A stretch of DNA of 32,436 nucleotides from Acidobacteriota bacterium (lineage in GTDB: Bacteria; Acidobacteriota; Terriglobia; Terriglobales; Acidobacteriaceae), in the NCBI GenBank assembly GCA_021818585.1, contig JAKATU010000010.1, positions 1 through 32,436 on the forward strand, read 5' to 3'. Within the stretch, counting starts at the first letter, position 1. Each line of letters begins with the position of its first letter. This document shows positions 11,350-19,791 of the stretch, in pieces. Below the pieces are notes generated by a model that was not told the DNA's origin, did no database searches, and saw only the letters and a program-made list of their open reading frames with translations. Both the position numbers and the translations under genes were made by a program.

Positions 11350-12597
11350 TCAGCGGGTAAGGAGAGCGGCGAGGAGGGTGAGCAGCAGGGTGGGCGGCAT
11401 GAGGATGAGTCCGGCTTTAAGGAAGCGGCCAGCGCTGATTTCGATGCCTTCTCTGCGGAGGGCCATGAGCCAGAGGAGGGTGGCGAGCGAGCCGGCGACG
11501 GAGAGGTTGGGACCGAGGTCGATTCCGATGAGGACTGCTTTTTGCATGAGCAGGTGAACGGGAGCGGCGCGGAGGGTGGAGCCGGCGATGAGCCCGAGGG
11601 GCAGGTTGTTCACGATGTTTGTGCCGAAGGCGGTAACGGCTCCTACGGCGAGCGCACCGGAAGCCGGGTTCCAGGCAGAAGCGGTTTGCACGGCGTGACG
11701 CAGGATATTGAGCGCGCCTGCCTGCTCAGTGGCGGCGACGATGATGAAGAGCGAGGCGACGAGGGGCAGGACGGTCCAGGAGATGCCTCGCAGCAGCAGC
11801 GTGGGGCTTTCGTCACGATGCACGAGGGCGAAGACCGCAAGGATGGAGGCAGCGAGGCATGCGGGGAGGCCGAGGTTCCAGTGAAGTCCGGAGGCGACGA
11901 GCATGAGCGCGGCGACGGCGCACATGCCGTAGAGAACCATGCGGCCGGTGTGGGACAGGGGCGGATGTGTAACGTGGCCGTTGCACTCGCCGGAGAGATC
12001 GTGGCGGAAGATAGAGCGCAGGAGAAAATATGTAACCGTGATGGCTACGATTGCGGGAAGGAGGAACATGGCGAGCCAGTCCACGAGGGGCGGCATGATG
12101 TGGTTGAAGACGACGAGGTTGGCGGGGTTGGAGATGGGCAGGAGGAATCCGGCGGCGTTGGCGATGAGGGCGCAGATGAAGAGATAAGGCAGGGGGTTGG
12201 CGCGGGCGCGGCGGACGGCGGCGAGGACGGCAGGGGTGAGGACAACGGCGGTGGCGTCATTGGAGAGAAATGCCGTGACGATAACCGCTACAGCGAAGAC
12301 GAGCGTGAAGAGTCGGCGGGGTGAGCCTTTGGCTCCGCGGACGGCGAGGGCGGCGAGCCAGTCGAAGACGCCGTAGCGTTTGCCTAATTCGGCGAGGAGC
12401 ATCATGCCGGTGAGGAAGAGATAGACGTTGAAGCCTCGGGCGATGGCTTTTCCGGCGAGTGGGACAGAGATGAGGCCGGAGACGATGAGAAGGATTGCGC
12501 CGCCGCTGGTCCAGACGGACTCGGAGATGCCGCGCGGGCGCAGGAGCATGAGAGCGATGGTGAGGGCGGCGATGAGCCAGATGAGCGCGGCGTGCAT
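11350..12597 (-). CDS. ArsB/CitM-family membrane permease
   Basis: Inner-membrane transporter of the ion-transporter superfamily that includes ArsB (arsenite), NhaD and CitM. It has 415 residues and about 11-12 hydrophobic helices. Family motifs visible are TAFLSNDATAVVLTPAVL in the first half, LLPISNPANLVVF, and GIDLGPNLSVAGSLATLLWL near the C-terminus, the last very close to the ArsB signature. Arsenite/antimonite export is the most likely activity, but no arsR, arsC or arsA is nearby, so another anion or metabolite is possible. The ATG at 12597 has only a weak ribosome-binding site. mutM ends 63 bp upstream on the same strand, so they may be co-transcribed. The gene symbol is left blank because the substrate is unproven. 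Confidence 0.85.
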   Translation of the reverse strand: MHAALIWLIAALTIALMLLRPRGISESVWTSGGAILLIVSGLISVPLAGKAIARGFNVYLFLTGMMLLAELGKRYGVFDWLAALAVRGAKGSPRRLFTLVFAVAVIVTAFLSNDATAVVLTPAVLAAVRRARANPLPYLFICALIANAAGFLLPISNPANLVVFNHIMPPLVDWLAMFLLPAIVAITVTYFLLRSIFRHDLSGECNGHVTHPPLSHTGRMVLYGMCAVAALMLVASGLHWNLGLPACLAASILAVFALVHRDESPTLLLRGISWTVLPLVASLFIIVAATEQAGALNILRHAVQTASAWNPASGALAVGAVTAFGTNIVNNLPLGLIAGSTLRAAPVHLLMQKAVLIGIDLGPNLSVAGSLATLLWLMALRREGIEISAGRFLKAGLILMPPTLLLTLLAALLTR

Positions 12598-12660
12598 GGG
12601 CTGGTTTTTATCCTATAGGGAAGCGGCGACGGTGTTTGGGCGCGATGAACGGCTGGTTCG

Positions 12661-13488
12661 TCAGCGCTGGCATTTGGGGCAGTAGTGGGTGCCTCGGCCT
12701 GCGTGGACGATTTTGTGGATTTCAGTGCCGCAGTCGCGGCAGGGTTCGCCGGCGCGGTCATAGACGCGGTGTTCGAGCTGGAAGAAGCCTCGGACGCCGT
12801 CGGCGTCCACGTAGTCGGAAACCGACGAGCCCCCGAGCTCGATGGCGTGACGGAGGACGGTCTGAATGGCGGCGTGGAGGCGCAGGAGGCGCGGGTGGGA
12901 GATGCTGCCGGCGATACGGGTGGGGCGGATTCCGGCGCGGAAGAGGCTTTCGTCGGCGTAGATGTTGCCGACGCCGTGGAGGAGTTTCTGGTTGAGGAGC
13001 GCGGCCTTGATGGAGAGCTTGCGGTTGCGGAAGAGGGCGCAGAAATCTTCTGGCGAGATGGTGAGGGGTTCGCTGCCGGGGCCTCGGAATGGCTCGGTGT
13101 GCTCAACGGTGTGGAGGCCGAGGCGGCCAAAGCGGCGGGCGTCCACGAAGCGTAGCTCGTAACCGGAGCTGAGGGTGAGACGGCCGTGGGTGTGCGGCGG
13201 GATGGGGATGTCGGCGTGGGAGTAGAGCAGGCGACCGGTCATTCCGAGGTGGACGATGAACTGGTGGGCGGCAGGCTTGCGGTGTGGGGTTTCGAGGTCG
13301 AAGACGATGTGCTTGCCGACGCGATGGACGCGGGCGATGCGCTGGCCGGCGAGTGCGGCAGACATGGTTTCGGGGTCGGTCTTGAAGGGTTCACGGGCGC
13401 GGCTGAAGACAGCCGAGAGAATGCGCTGGCCTTGGGTGCGGTCGTTGACGCCCTGGGCTACGGTTTCGACTTCCGGGAGTTCGGGCAT
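12661..13488 (-). CDS. mutM: Formamidopyrimidine-DNA glycosylase
   Basis: Base-excision repair enzyme (Fpg) that removes 8-oxoguanine and formamidopyrimidines and nicks the strand by beta,delta-elimination. The 275-residue length is typical. The N-terminus is the invariant PELPEVE after Met1, with catalytic Pro2 and Glu3. The conserved lysine is Lys59 (VGKHIVFDL). A helix-two-turn-helix segment includes LLHGVGNIYADESLFRAGI. A C-terminal zinc finger is formed by Cys250, Cys253, Cys270 and Cys273, with HAGRGTHYCPKC. It is complete and carries no missing key residue. It is divergently arranged with the phosphatase gene at 13547, only 58 bases between the start codons, so their promoters must be close or overlapping. 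Confidence 0.97.
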   Translation of the reverse strand: MPELPEVETVAQGVNDRTQGQRILSAVFSRAREPFKTDPETMSAALAGQRIARVHRVGKHIVFDLETPHRKPAAHQFIVHLGMTGRLLYSHADIPIPPHTHGRLTLSSGYELRFVDARRFGRLGLHTVEHTEPFRGPGSEPLTISPEDFCALFRNRKLSIKAALLNQKLLHGVGNIYADESLFRAGIRPTRIAGSISHPRLLRLHAAIQTVLRHAIELGGSSVSDYVDADGVRGFFQLEHRVYDRAGEPCRDCGTEIHKIVHAGRGTHYCPKCQR

Positions 13489-13546
13489 GGGGTGGATTTA
13501 GTTTCTCATTGCGGGGGCGTGAGAAGCCGTGCAAGGATGGAGGCCC

Positions 13547-15571
13547 ATGCGCAACAGGTTCGGATTTGGCCGTATATTTGTGTTCTGGTTAGTCGTCTTA
13601 ATGCTTGGCGGCAGATTGGCGGCGCGGGCGCAGAATTTCGACTTTGCGAATGACCGGACGCCGTTGGTGGCGCTGAAGGGAATGTGGCGGTTTCATACGG
13701 GGGACAATCCTGCGTGGGCGCGGCCGGATTTTGATGATTCGCATTGGACGCTTCTGAAGGCGGATGAGCCTTGGGACCCACAGGGGTACAAGGGCTACTT
13801 GGGTGTCGCGTGGTACCGGTTTGCGGTGACGCTGCCAGCAAAGCACGGACCAATGGCTCTGTATGTTCCAGAGATCAGTGACTCCTACCAGATTTTTGCG
13901 AATGGGCGTGTGATTGGGCAGGAGGGCGGTTTGCCTCCTCGACCGGAACTGGTGCTTGGGCCGCCTCGGGTGGTGGCTATTCCTTCCAGATTGATGCGGG
14001 GAGCGACGAAGATTGAATTTGCGATCCGGGTTTGGTCATCTGGAACACAGGCGGCACCAAGTCAAAATGGCGGACCTGTAGGAGTTACATGGATCGGCTC
14101 CGCCGAAGCGATTCGCAACTGGGCTTCTCTGCAGGCCAAATACACCTTCTGGTCGAATGCGGACGTGGTCATCGAGGGCCTGATGTATCTGGGTGTTTGC
14201 CTGGGCTCGCTGGGATTGTTTTTTCTGGGACCAGGCGAGAGGGAATACCTTTGGTTTGGATTGAGTCAGCTTGGGTACGGAGCTTTTTCTGCCACCGCTC
14301 TTATCTTCACCTACAAAGCCTTGCCTGTGCTTCCAGAATATGTGATCAACAGCGTCGAGGACGCGTTCTTTTTTGGTTTTCTAATCATGTTTCTTTATGC
14401 GCTACTTGGGCGTCGGGTTGATTGGCCTTTTCGAGTAGGCATAGGCTTCGTCATACTTCGCGCGATTGTCGTACCTTTTATTCCCATCGGGACACCGCTT
14501 TTTGCGAGTATTGCCGGGGTTGCCACGAATGCGACAATATTGGGGCTCCTAATCATCATTCTGCTCATTCTTTATGCCGGGATGAAAAAGGGACAGCGCG
14601 ACGCACTGCTGTTGCTGGTGGTCTACAGTGTGATTACCGTCATGCTGGGCTCTTCGTATGCGATAGGTCTTGGTGCAACGCTTCACCTGCCTATGCCGCA
14701 AGAGCTTTCGGGCAAATTGTACACGGCCCTTTGGGACCGACCTTTCCCTGTGAATTTTATCGACCTGGTCCAGATTCTGATGGAGTCTGCTTTGCTGGGA
14801 ATTCTGGTGATGCGATTTGCGCGAACACGGAAGGATGAGCAGCGGCTGGCGGGGGAGCTGGAAGCGGCGCGGAGCGTGCAGCGGGTGCTGGTGCCGGAGG
14901 TGATTCCGGAGGTGCCGGGATATGGAATTGAGGCCGCTTATCGTCCTGCGCGGGAGGTGGGCGGAGATTTTTTCCAGATTGCGCGGCAGAAGAATGGTGA
15001 CCTGCTTGCGGTGATTGGCGATGTGAGCGGCAAGGGCGTGGGTGCGGGTATGACGGTATCGCTGCTTGTGGGGACGTTTCGGGCGCTGGCGGAGTACGAG
15101 CATCGCCCGGCGGCTCTGTTGCGGGCGATGAACGAACGGATGGCGGGGCGCACGGGTGGCGGGTTTACGACCTGCATGATTCTGCGGGCTTCGGCGGACG
15201 GCAGGTTGGTAATGGCGAATGCCGGGCATTTGCACCCGTATGTGGATGGGCAGGAGATTGAGGTGGAAGGCGGCTTGCCGCTGGGCATTGTTGGGGAGGC
15301 GGAGTACGGTGAGACGGAGCTGGAACTGGCTGAGGGAAGTCGCCTGACGCTGCTGACGGATGGGGTGGTGGAGGCCCGGGATGCGAGGACCGGTGAGCTA
15401 CTGGGGTTTGATCGGACGCGGGAGCTGGTGGGGCAATCGGCGGAAGGGATTGTGTCCGCTGCCCAGGAGTTTGGGCAAGAGGATGACATTACGGTGGTGA
15501 CGTTGACGAGGCTGCGCGTTGCGGAAGCAGTGCGCGCCGGGGCTGTGGAGCCAGTGCTATCACCGGTGTGA
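13547..15571 (+). CDS. 7TM sensor SpoIIE-family phosphatase with N-terminal jelly-roll-like domain (second copy)
   Basis: A third SpoIIE/PP2C-type membrane phosphatase. The frame opens at GTG 13529, but ATG 13547 follows AAGGA and GGAGG (13533-13543) and gives 674 residues starting with a good signal sequence ending ARAQ. The extracytoplasmic domain contains GMWRFHTGDNPAWARPDFDD and AWYRFAVTLP, related to the domain in the 8408-10291 product. About seven membrane helices follow (~205-430), then ERTRKDEQR-type linker sequence including AGELEAARSVQRVLVPEVIP. The phosphatase domain has REVGGDFFQI, IGDVSGKGVG, ANAGHLHPY, LTDGVVEARD and FGQEDDITVVTL. It likely converts an envelope signal into dephosphorylation of a STAS protein. 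It is followed by purA after a 200-bp gap, so it is probably transcribed alone. Confidence 0.9.
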   Translation: MRNRFGFGRIFVFWLVVLMLGGRLAARAQNFDFANDRTPLVALKGMWRFHTGDNPAWARPDFDDSHWTLLKADEPWDPQGYKGYLGVAWYRFAVTLPAKHGPMALYVPEISDSYQIFANGRVIGQEGGLPPRPELVLGPPRVVAIPSRLMRGATKIEFAIRVWSSGTQAAPSQNGGPVGVTWIGSAEAIRNWASLQAKYTFWSNADVVIEGLMYLGVCLGSLGLFFLGPGEREYLWFGLSQLGYGAFSATALIFTYKALPVLPEYVINSVEDAFFFGFLIMFLYALLGRRVDWPFRVGIGFVILRAIVVPFIPIGTPLFASIAGVATNATILGLLIIILLILYAGMKKGQRDALLLLVVYSVITVMLGSSYAIGLGATLHLPMPQELSGKLYTALWDRPFPVNFIDLVQILMESALLGILVMRFARTRKDEQRLAGELEAARSVQRVLVPEVIPEVPGYGIEAAYRPAREVGGDFFQIARQKNGDLLAVIGDVSGKGVGAGMTVSLLVGTFRALAEYEHRPAALLRAMNERMAGRTGGGFTTCMILRASADGRLVMANAGHLHPYVDGQEIEVEGGLPLGIVGEAEYGETELELAEGSRLTLLTDGVVEARDARTGELLGFDRTRELVGQSAEGIVSAAQEFGQEDDITVVTLTRLRVAEAVRAGAVEPVLSPV

Positions 15572-15609
15572 GGAAGCGGATTAGGAGGTACGGGCCGATT
15601 CTCTTCCGC

Positions 15610-15665
15610 GGTGGTGGCTGGCGATATAAAATAGTGATTTGGGAGGGGAATCTGTTCCCTGCCCC
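15610..15665 (+). promoter_or_regulatory. Possible purA promoter and leader hairpin
   Basis: An AT-rich TATAAAAT lies at 15625-15632 and is a good -10 candidate; the -35 region (around 15604-15609) is poor. Just after it, GGGAGGGGAA (15641-15650) can fold onto TTCCCTGCCC (from 15655) to give a hairpin with one interruption. This would leave a leader of about 130 bases before purA. I see no purine-riboswitch core in it. Confidence 0.35.
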
Positions 15666-15771
15666 ACGGCACTGTCTGCCCTCGATCTTCCCCGTGCAAT
15701 GCGAACGAGCTTCGGCGAGAACGAGGAGACGTGTGTGCCACATCCTGAACGAAGGCTGAGACAGAGGATCC

Positions 15772-17088
15772 ATGCGCGCAAAATCCGCGGTAGTAGTGGG
15801 CGCCCAGTGGGGCGACGAGGGCAAAGGCAAGATTGTAGACGTGCTTTCGGAGCGCTTTGATGTAGTGGCGCGGTACGCGGGCGGCCATAATGCCGGGCAT
15901 ACGGTGATTATTGGCGGGAAGAAGTTCATCTTGCAGCTGGTGCCGTGCGGCGTGCTGCGCGAGGGTTGCCGGGCGGTGATCGGCAACGGCGTGGTGCTGG
16001 ATCCGATTGCGTTTTTGAAGGAAGTGGCGAAGCTGCGGGAGCTGGGCGTGGATGTGGACAGCCAGCTTTTTGTGTCGAACCGCTCGCAGGTGATTTTGCC
16101 TTACCACCGGATGATTGAGCTGGCGTATGAGAGCGCTCCGGGACGGAAGAAGATTGGGACGACGAGCCGGGGGATTGGTCCGGCGTATGAAGACAAGATG
16201 GCGCGGAATGGTCTGCGTGTAGTGGATTTGCTGAACCGGGATCTGCTGAAGACGCACATTGAGAATGCCTGCGGGGAAAAGAACGCGATTGCGCATGCGC
16301 TGTTCGGGACCGAGCCGCTGGACCCGGCGCAGATGTACGAGGAGTATGCGAAGGCGGCGGAGGCGATTCGGCCGTTTGTGACGGACACGGGCGCGATGCT
16401 GAACCAGGCGCTGCGCGAGGGCCAGAGGGTGATGTTTGAAGGCGCGCAGGGCACGATGCTGGATATTGACCATGGGACGTATCCGTTTGTGACGTCTTCA
16501 TCGGCGACGGCGGGCGGAGCTTCGATCGGCACGGGCGTTGGACCGATGGGAATTGGCACGGTGATTGGCGTGACGAAGGCGTATGTGACGCGCGTGGGCG
16601 AAGGTCCGTTTCCGACAGAGCTGCACGACGAGAATGGCGCGCTGCTGAGCCAGCGCGGGAATGAATTTGGCGCGGTGACGGGACGTCCCCGGCGTTGCGG
16701 GTGGCTGGACCTGCCTTTGCTGCGCTACTCCAACGCGGTGAACAGCACGCAGTGGCTGGTGGTCACAAAGATGGACGTGTTGGATGTATTTGATGAGATT
16801 CCGGTGTGCACCGGGTATAAGATCGATGGCAAGCCCGTGGATACGATGCCCGCAGATGTGAGGGGCATCGAGAAAATCGAGCCGGTGTATACGACGCTGC
16901 GCGGCTGGAAGAGGACGACGGAGGGCGTGCGGAATTACGAGGATCTGCCGCAGGAAGCAAGGGAGTATCTGCGCTTTCTGGAGGCGGAGACAGGCGCGAA
17001 GATCGGCATGGTTTCCACCGGACCGGATCGCGACCAGACGATGGAAATAGCGGCATTTACCGAAGCACTGGCGGCTTTCGGCCGGTAG
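15772..17088 (+). CDS. purA: Adenylosuccinate synthetase
   Basis: GTP-dependent enzyme joining IMP and aspartate to adenylosuccinate, the first committed step to AMP, in the cytoplasm. It has 438 residues, slightly longer than the E. coli enzyme. The N-terminal GAQWGDEGKGK (10-20) holds catalytic Asp15; GGHNAGHT (37-44) holds the general acid His43. TTSRGIGPAYEDKM binds IMP. EGAQGTMLDIDHGTYPFVTSS, GVTKAYVTRVGEGPFPTEL and GRPRRCGWLD are all intact, and STGPDRDQT lies near the C-terminus. The start ATG 15772 follows AGAGGA. The downstream ABM-domain gene begins 47 bases later on the same strand and may be co-transcribed. Confidence 0.98.
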   Translation: MRAKSAVVVGAQWGDEGKGKIVDVLSERFDVVARYAGGHNAGHTVIIGGKKFILQLVPCGVLREGCRAVIGNGVVLDPIAFLKEVAKLRELGVDVDSQLFVSNRSQVILPYHRMIELAYESAPGRKKIGTTSRGIGPAYEDKMARNGLRVVDLLNRDLLKTHIENACGEKNAIAHALFGTEPLDPAQMYEEYAKAAEAIRPFVTDTGAMLNQALREGQRVMFEGAQGTMLDIDHGTYPFVTSSSATAGGASIGTGVGPMGIGTVIGVTKAYVTRVGEGPFPTELHDENGALLSQRGNEFGAVTGRPRRCGWLDLPLLRYSNAVNSTQWLVVTKMDVLDVFDEIPVCTGYKIDGKPVDTMPADVRGIEKIEPVYTTLRGWKRTTEGVRNYEDLPQEAREYLRFLEAETGAKIGMVSTGPDRDQTMEIAAFTEALAAFGR

Positions 17089-17135
17089 TGTAAGGATTCG
17101 ATCCCCACTCAACAAGGCATTTTGAGGCAAATTGT

Positions 17136-17444
17136 ATGACGACGCAAGAGCAGAAGCCGATCAGCTTTCTAGTGAGGATGAAGTTTGCCGAGGAAGACCG
17201 CGCGGAGATCCAGGCGATGCTGGGTCCGCTGGCGGAGGCTTCGCGGCAGGAGCCGGGTTGCCTTACGTATATTCCGCACTGGGTGCAGGGCGAGAGCGCG
17301 ACGTTGGTGATCTACGAGCAGTACCGGGACGGCGAAGCGCTGGAGGCGCATCGGGCGTCGAAGCATTTCGAGCAGCACGCAGCGCGGGGGCTTTACCAGA
17401 AGATGCGGGAGCGCGAGGTCGAAGACCTGATTCCAGTGGTTTAG
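17136..17444 (+). CDS. Small ABM-domain protein (putative quinol monooxygenase-like)
   Basis: 102 residues forming a single antibiotic-biosynthesis-monooxygenase (ABM/YgiN-like) ferredoxin-type fold. The family pattern is visible as FLVRMKFAEEDRAEI, then SRQEPGCLTYIPHWV, VIYEQYRDGEALEAHRAS and HFEQ. Relatives act as cofactor-free oxygenases on quinols or as small-molecule-binding dimers; the substrate here is unknown. The start ATG 17136 has GAGG eight bases upstream. The position directly after purA looks like simple proximity rather than a shared pathway. Confidence 0.85.
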   Translation: MTTQEQKPISFLVRMKFAEEDRAEIQAMLGPLAEASRQEPGCLTYIPHWVQGESATLVIYEQYRDGEALEAHRASKHFEQHAARGLYQKMREREVEDLIPVV

Positions 17445-17532
17445 GTTGGTCGCATTTCGGCGCGGGGATTTGCTGGTTCGCGGGGCGTTGTCTACCGATT
17501 AAGGCGGGTTTCCACTGTTCAGCGAATAGGCT

Positions 17533-17561
17533 TTGACTACGGCGGCGCGTGGGCTTACTAT
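17533..17561 (+). promoter_or_regulatory. Sigma-70-like promoter of the SnoaL/DUF4440-like gene
   Basis: TTGACT (17533-17538) and TACTAT (17556-17561) are separated by exactly 17 bases, near the sigma-70 consensus. Transcription would start near 17568, four or five bases before ATG 17573, so the mRNA would be nearly leaderless. This agrees with the lack of a Shine-Dalgarno sequence there. Confidence 0.6.
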
Positions 17562-17572
17562 CCGGTATCGCC

Positions 17573-18085
17573 ATGCGCCGTTTTTCATTGCCGATTCGGA
17601 GGCGGGGTTTCCGCCACGTGCATGCAGGAGCCCTGCTGCTGTTGATGGTTCTTCCGATGGGGAGGGCGCAGGCGGGCATGCTGCAACACGGCGGGCATGT
17701 TCGCAGGGCGATTGAGCAACTGGAGCAGCAATATCGCGAGGCGATGCTGAAGGACGACGTGGGCACGATGGAGCGGATGCTGGCGGATGATTACCTGGGA
17801 ATTGAACCGAACGGGATCATCCAGACCAAGTCCGAGACGCTTTACGCATGGAAGAACCACCTGATTGAAATGAAGGCGCTTTATCTGAGCGACCTGCATG
17901 TACGGGTGTATGGGGACACCGCCGTGGTGACCTCTCGGGCATACGTGGTGGGGCGTGGTCCGGATGGGTTGAGGAATGGGGAGTACCGGTATACGCGGGT
18001 GTATCACCGGGAGGACTCGGGCAATTGGCAGATTGTGAGCTTTGAGGCCAACCGGATCATCCGGCGCAGGCGCCGGGGTGCATAG
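17573..18085 (+). CDS. Secreted SnoaL/DUF4440-like (NTF2-fold) protein
   Basis: 170 residues from ATG 17573. GTG 17549 is also in frame but lies inside the apparent promoter. An arginine-rich N-terminus is followed by a hydrophobic core LLLLMVLPM and RAQA, a likely signal peptide. The mature part has the DUF4440 pattern: a first helix AIEQLEQQYREAMLKDDVGT, then MLADDYLGIEPNG, then a sheet ending VYHREDSGNWQIVSFEANRI. The fold forms a cone-shaped cavity and members range from small enzymes to ligand-binding proteins; no catalytic residue can be assigned. It stands between the ABM-domain gene and rpsU, with 63 bases before the rpsU start. Confidence 0.75.
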   Translation: MRRFSLPIRRRGFRHVHAGALLLLMVLPMGRAQAGMLQHGGHVRRAIEQLEQQYREAMLKDDVGTMERMLADDYLGIEPNGIIQTKSETLYAWKNHLIEMKALYLSDLHVRVYGDTAVVTSRAYVVGRGPDGLRNGEYRYTRVYHREDSGNWQIVSFEANRIIRRRRRGA

Positions 18086-18148
18086 CGCAGAAATGGCGTA
18101 CCTGCTAATCTGATAGAGCCCCTTTGGGAAGTTTGGAGGTGTATTCGA

Positions 18149-18346
18149 TTGGCAGAAGTTCGCTTACAGGAAGGCGAGCCGCTCGAAAACGCATTACGCC
18201 GTTTTAAGCGCAAGGTTCAGCAAGAGGACATCATTAAGGAAGTGAAGCGTCACTCTTTTTATCTGAAGCCTGGCGAGAAGCGCCGTGTGAAGGAAGCGCT
18301 GGCGCGGAAGCGGAATCGCAAGAAGGCTCGTAAAGAGCAGGAATAA
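18149..18346 (+). CDS. rpsU: 30S ribosomal protein S21
   Basis: Small basic ribosomal protein of the 30S platform that helps mRNA recruitment near the anti-Shine-Dalgarno region. It has 65 residues with the S21 core PLENALRRFKRKVQQE and a lysine/arginine-rich tail with RKRNRKKARK. The start codon is TTG 18149, supported by GGAGG at 18135-18139 nine bases upstream; no in-frame ATG precedes it. The family identity is secure. Confidence 0.95.
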   Translation: MAEVRLQEGEPLENALRRFKRKVQQEDIIKEVKRHSFYLKPGEKRRVKEALARKRNRKKARKEQE

Positions 18347-18373
18347 TCAGCATTTGCAGTATCCGTGCGGACA

Positions 18374-18427
18374 GGCTGACCAGCTGTTCCTACCCTTCAG
18401 GGTCAGCCCGTTCGATACGTTTTTTTC
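18374..18427 (+). terminator. Putative terminator after rpsU
   Basis: GGCTGACC (18374-18381) is the exact complement of GGTCAGCC (18401-18408), with a 19-base loop, followed after a short spacer by a run of seven T ending about 18427. The long loop and the spacer make it an imperfect intrinsic terminator. Confidence 0.5.
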
Positions 18428-18575
18428 TTGTTTTGGCCGGCACCCTCCTCCGGCATGTCTGAAGTGCCGCATTCCTGCGGCAGGGCCCCATTTTCAGCGA
18501 AGTCAGTGATGTATCTGTGTAAGTGCAGCCGCGGGTGAAGTGCATCCGCCGCGGGGCGAAGGCCAGGGTATCGCT

Positions 18576-18878
18576 ATGGAGTTCCTCGATAGAGTCCTCA
18601 AGTGCGTGGATTGCGGCAGCGAGTTCGTATTCACTGCCGGAGAGCAGTTGTTCTTCCACGACAAACAGTTCAAGAACGATCCGAAGCGCTGCAAGAACTG
18701 CAAGGCGAAGCGTTCGCGGTCGGGCCACTCGGTGCGTTCGGAGACGCGGACCAACTGCTCGCAGTGCGGAAACGAAACGACGGTGCCCTTTAAGCCTACG
18801 CAGGGGCGTCCGGTGCTGTGTCGGCATTGTTTCCAGTCGAGGGGGTCGTTGCATGCGCCGCCATCGGTTGTAAATTAG
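18576..18878 (+). CDS. Double zinc-ribbon protein
   Basis: 100 residues from ATG 18576, preferred to GTG 18540 because the family begins close to MEFLDRVLKC; AAGG and AGGG lie upstream at 18559-18568. Two zinc ribbons are visible: Cys10, Cys13, Cys39 and Cys42 in the first (CVDCGSEFVFTAGEQ), and Cys61, Cys64, Cys82 and Cys85 in the second (CSQCGNETTVPFKP...LCRHCF). It matches a widespread family of small CxxC-repeat proteins of unknown function whose members often lie near translation or cold-shock genes. A nucleic-acid-binding role is inference. It follows rpsU on the same strand after a probable terminator. Confidence 0.85.
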   Translation: MEFLDRVLKCVDCGSEFVFTAGEQLFFHDKQFKNDPKRCKNCKAKRSRSGHSVRSETRTNCSQCGNETTVPFKPTQGRPVLCRHCFQSRGSLHAPPSVVN

Positions 18879-18970
18879 GGGAAAAGCTGCGGCGAAAAGA
18901 CCGACGGAGCCGGGCTTTGCTTGGCACAGCCGGGGTCAGGTGGGCTTTTATGCTTCTTTGCCGGCGGCGA

Positions 18971-19426
18971 CTACTTTTTTGCTGTGGCTTTTGCGGCGGA
19001 TTTTTGGGCCGGCTTTGAGGCGACCAGTTCCTGAGAGGCTTGGATGGCTTTCCGCTTCTTATCCTCGTGGCTGACGAGAAGAGCCTCGATCTGCACGAGC
19101 AGATCTTTCGTGTTCATGGGCTTGACGAGCATTTTGTCAGTGTCCAAGGGATTCAGTTCGCCATCAGCGAAAGGGAAGGCTGTGAGCATGGCGACGGCGG
19201 GCCGGTAGGGCGCGGCTTTGGCGGCCTTGACGACGTCGAGACCGGCTTTTTCGCTTTCCATGCGCATGTCCGTGATTACCATGTGGAATTCGTGGTTTTT
19301 GATGCGGGCGCGGGCCTCTCGAGCTGTCGCCGCGGTTTCGACTTCAAACCCGCTCATCTCAAGCAGGGCTTTGAGGGTGAGCAGGATTGCGAGTTCATCG
19401 TCAACGAGTAGGATTCTCCGCTTCAT
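18971..19426 (-). CDS. Single-domain response regulator (CheY-like receiver) with basic tail
   Basis: 151 residues from ATG 19426 (GGAG eight bases upstream); the longer frame from 19480 adds residues without family match. The receiver fold is complete: acidic pair Asp9-Asp10 in ILLVDDE, phosphoacceptor Asp53 in VITDMRM, a Thr in AMLTAFP and the conserved lysine in MLVKPMN. After ~residue 120 there is a charged tail rich in Lys, Ala and Ser (KPAQKSAAKATAKK) instead of an output domain. It therefore probably acts by protein contact. No histidine kinase is encoded in the window. It is divergent from infC, with 362 bases between the start codons. Confidence 0.88.
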   Translation of the reverse strand: MKRRILLVDDELAILLTLKALLEMSGFEVETAATAREARARIKNHEFHMVITDMRMESEKAGLDVVKAAKAAPYRPAVAMLTAFPFADGELNPLDTDKMLVKPMNTKDLLVQIEALLVSHEDKKRKAIQASQELVASKPAQKSAAKATAKK

Positions 19427-19737
19427 TCGCAATACTCCGGACAGCAGGGTTTCTTTGAGGAAAAGCTCCAGGGGCTGCAATCAGCCGCGGCAAGCACAGC
19501 AAGGAATTCCGAGCGGGCGCTTTCCCGATTGTGCCGCGTTGACTTCAACGAGGCAGTTTAGCATTCCAAGTGCCAGCCGAGCCGGGGTGGGGAGATGCCA
19601 GCGTAGACGGACTGTTCCGGTTACGCCGGGGAGTTCCCTAACCTGGATGATCGGGAAAACGACCTGCTTTTGACTTTACCATCCCGGTTTATCCTCTGGG
19701 GATGGGAGTACAACCGTAACTGTCTCTACCATGTTCC

Positions 19738-19791
19738 TATAAATAGAGAAGCGCCCGAGGACTGATATACTGGTATGGGAGGTCTGTTATT
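19738..19791 (+). promoter_or_regulatory. infC promoter -10, ribosome-binding site and ATT start
   Basis: TATAAAT (19738-19744) is a candidate -10; CGTAAC 17 bases upstream is a weak -35. GGGAGG (19777-19782) is a strong ribosome-binding site and ends six bases before ATT 19789-19791. No ATG, GTG or TTG occurs in frame between the in-frame TAG at 19744 and this ATT. The remaining 19427-19737 holds no gene. Confidence 0.7.

Noticed and set aside
15572..15771. Purine riboswitch in the purA leader
   Set aside because: Only one simple hairpin is seen; the conserved three-way junction core is not recognisable.
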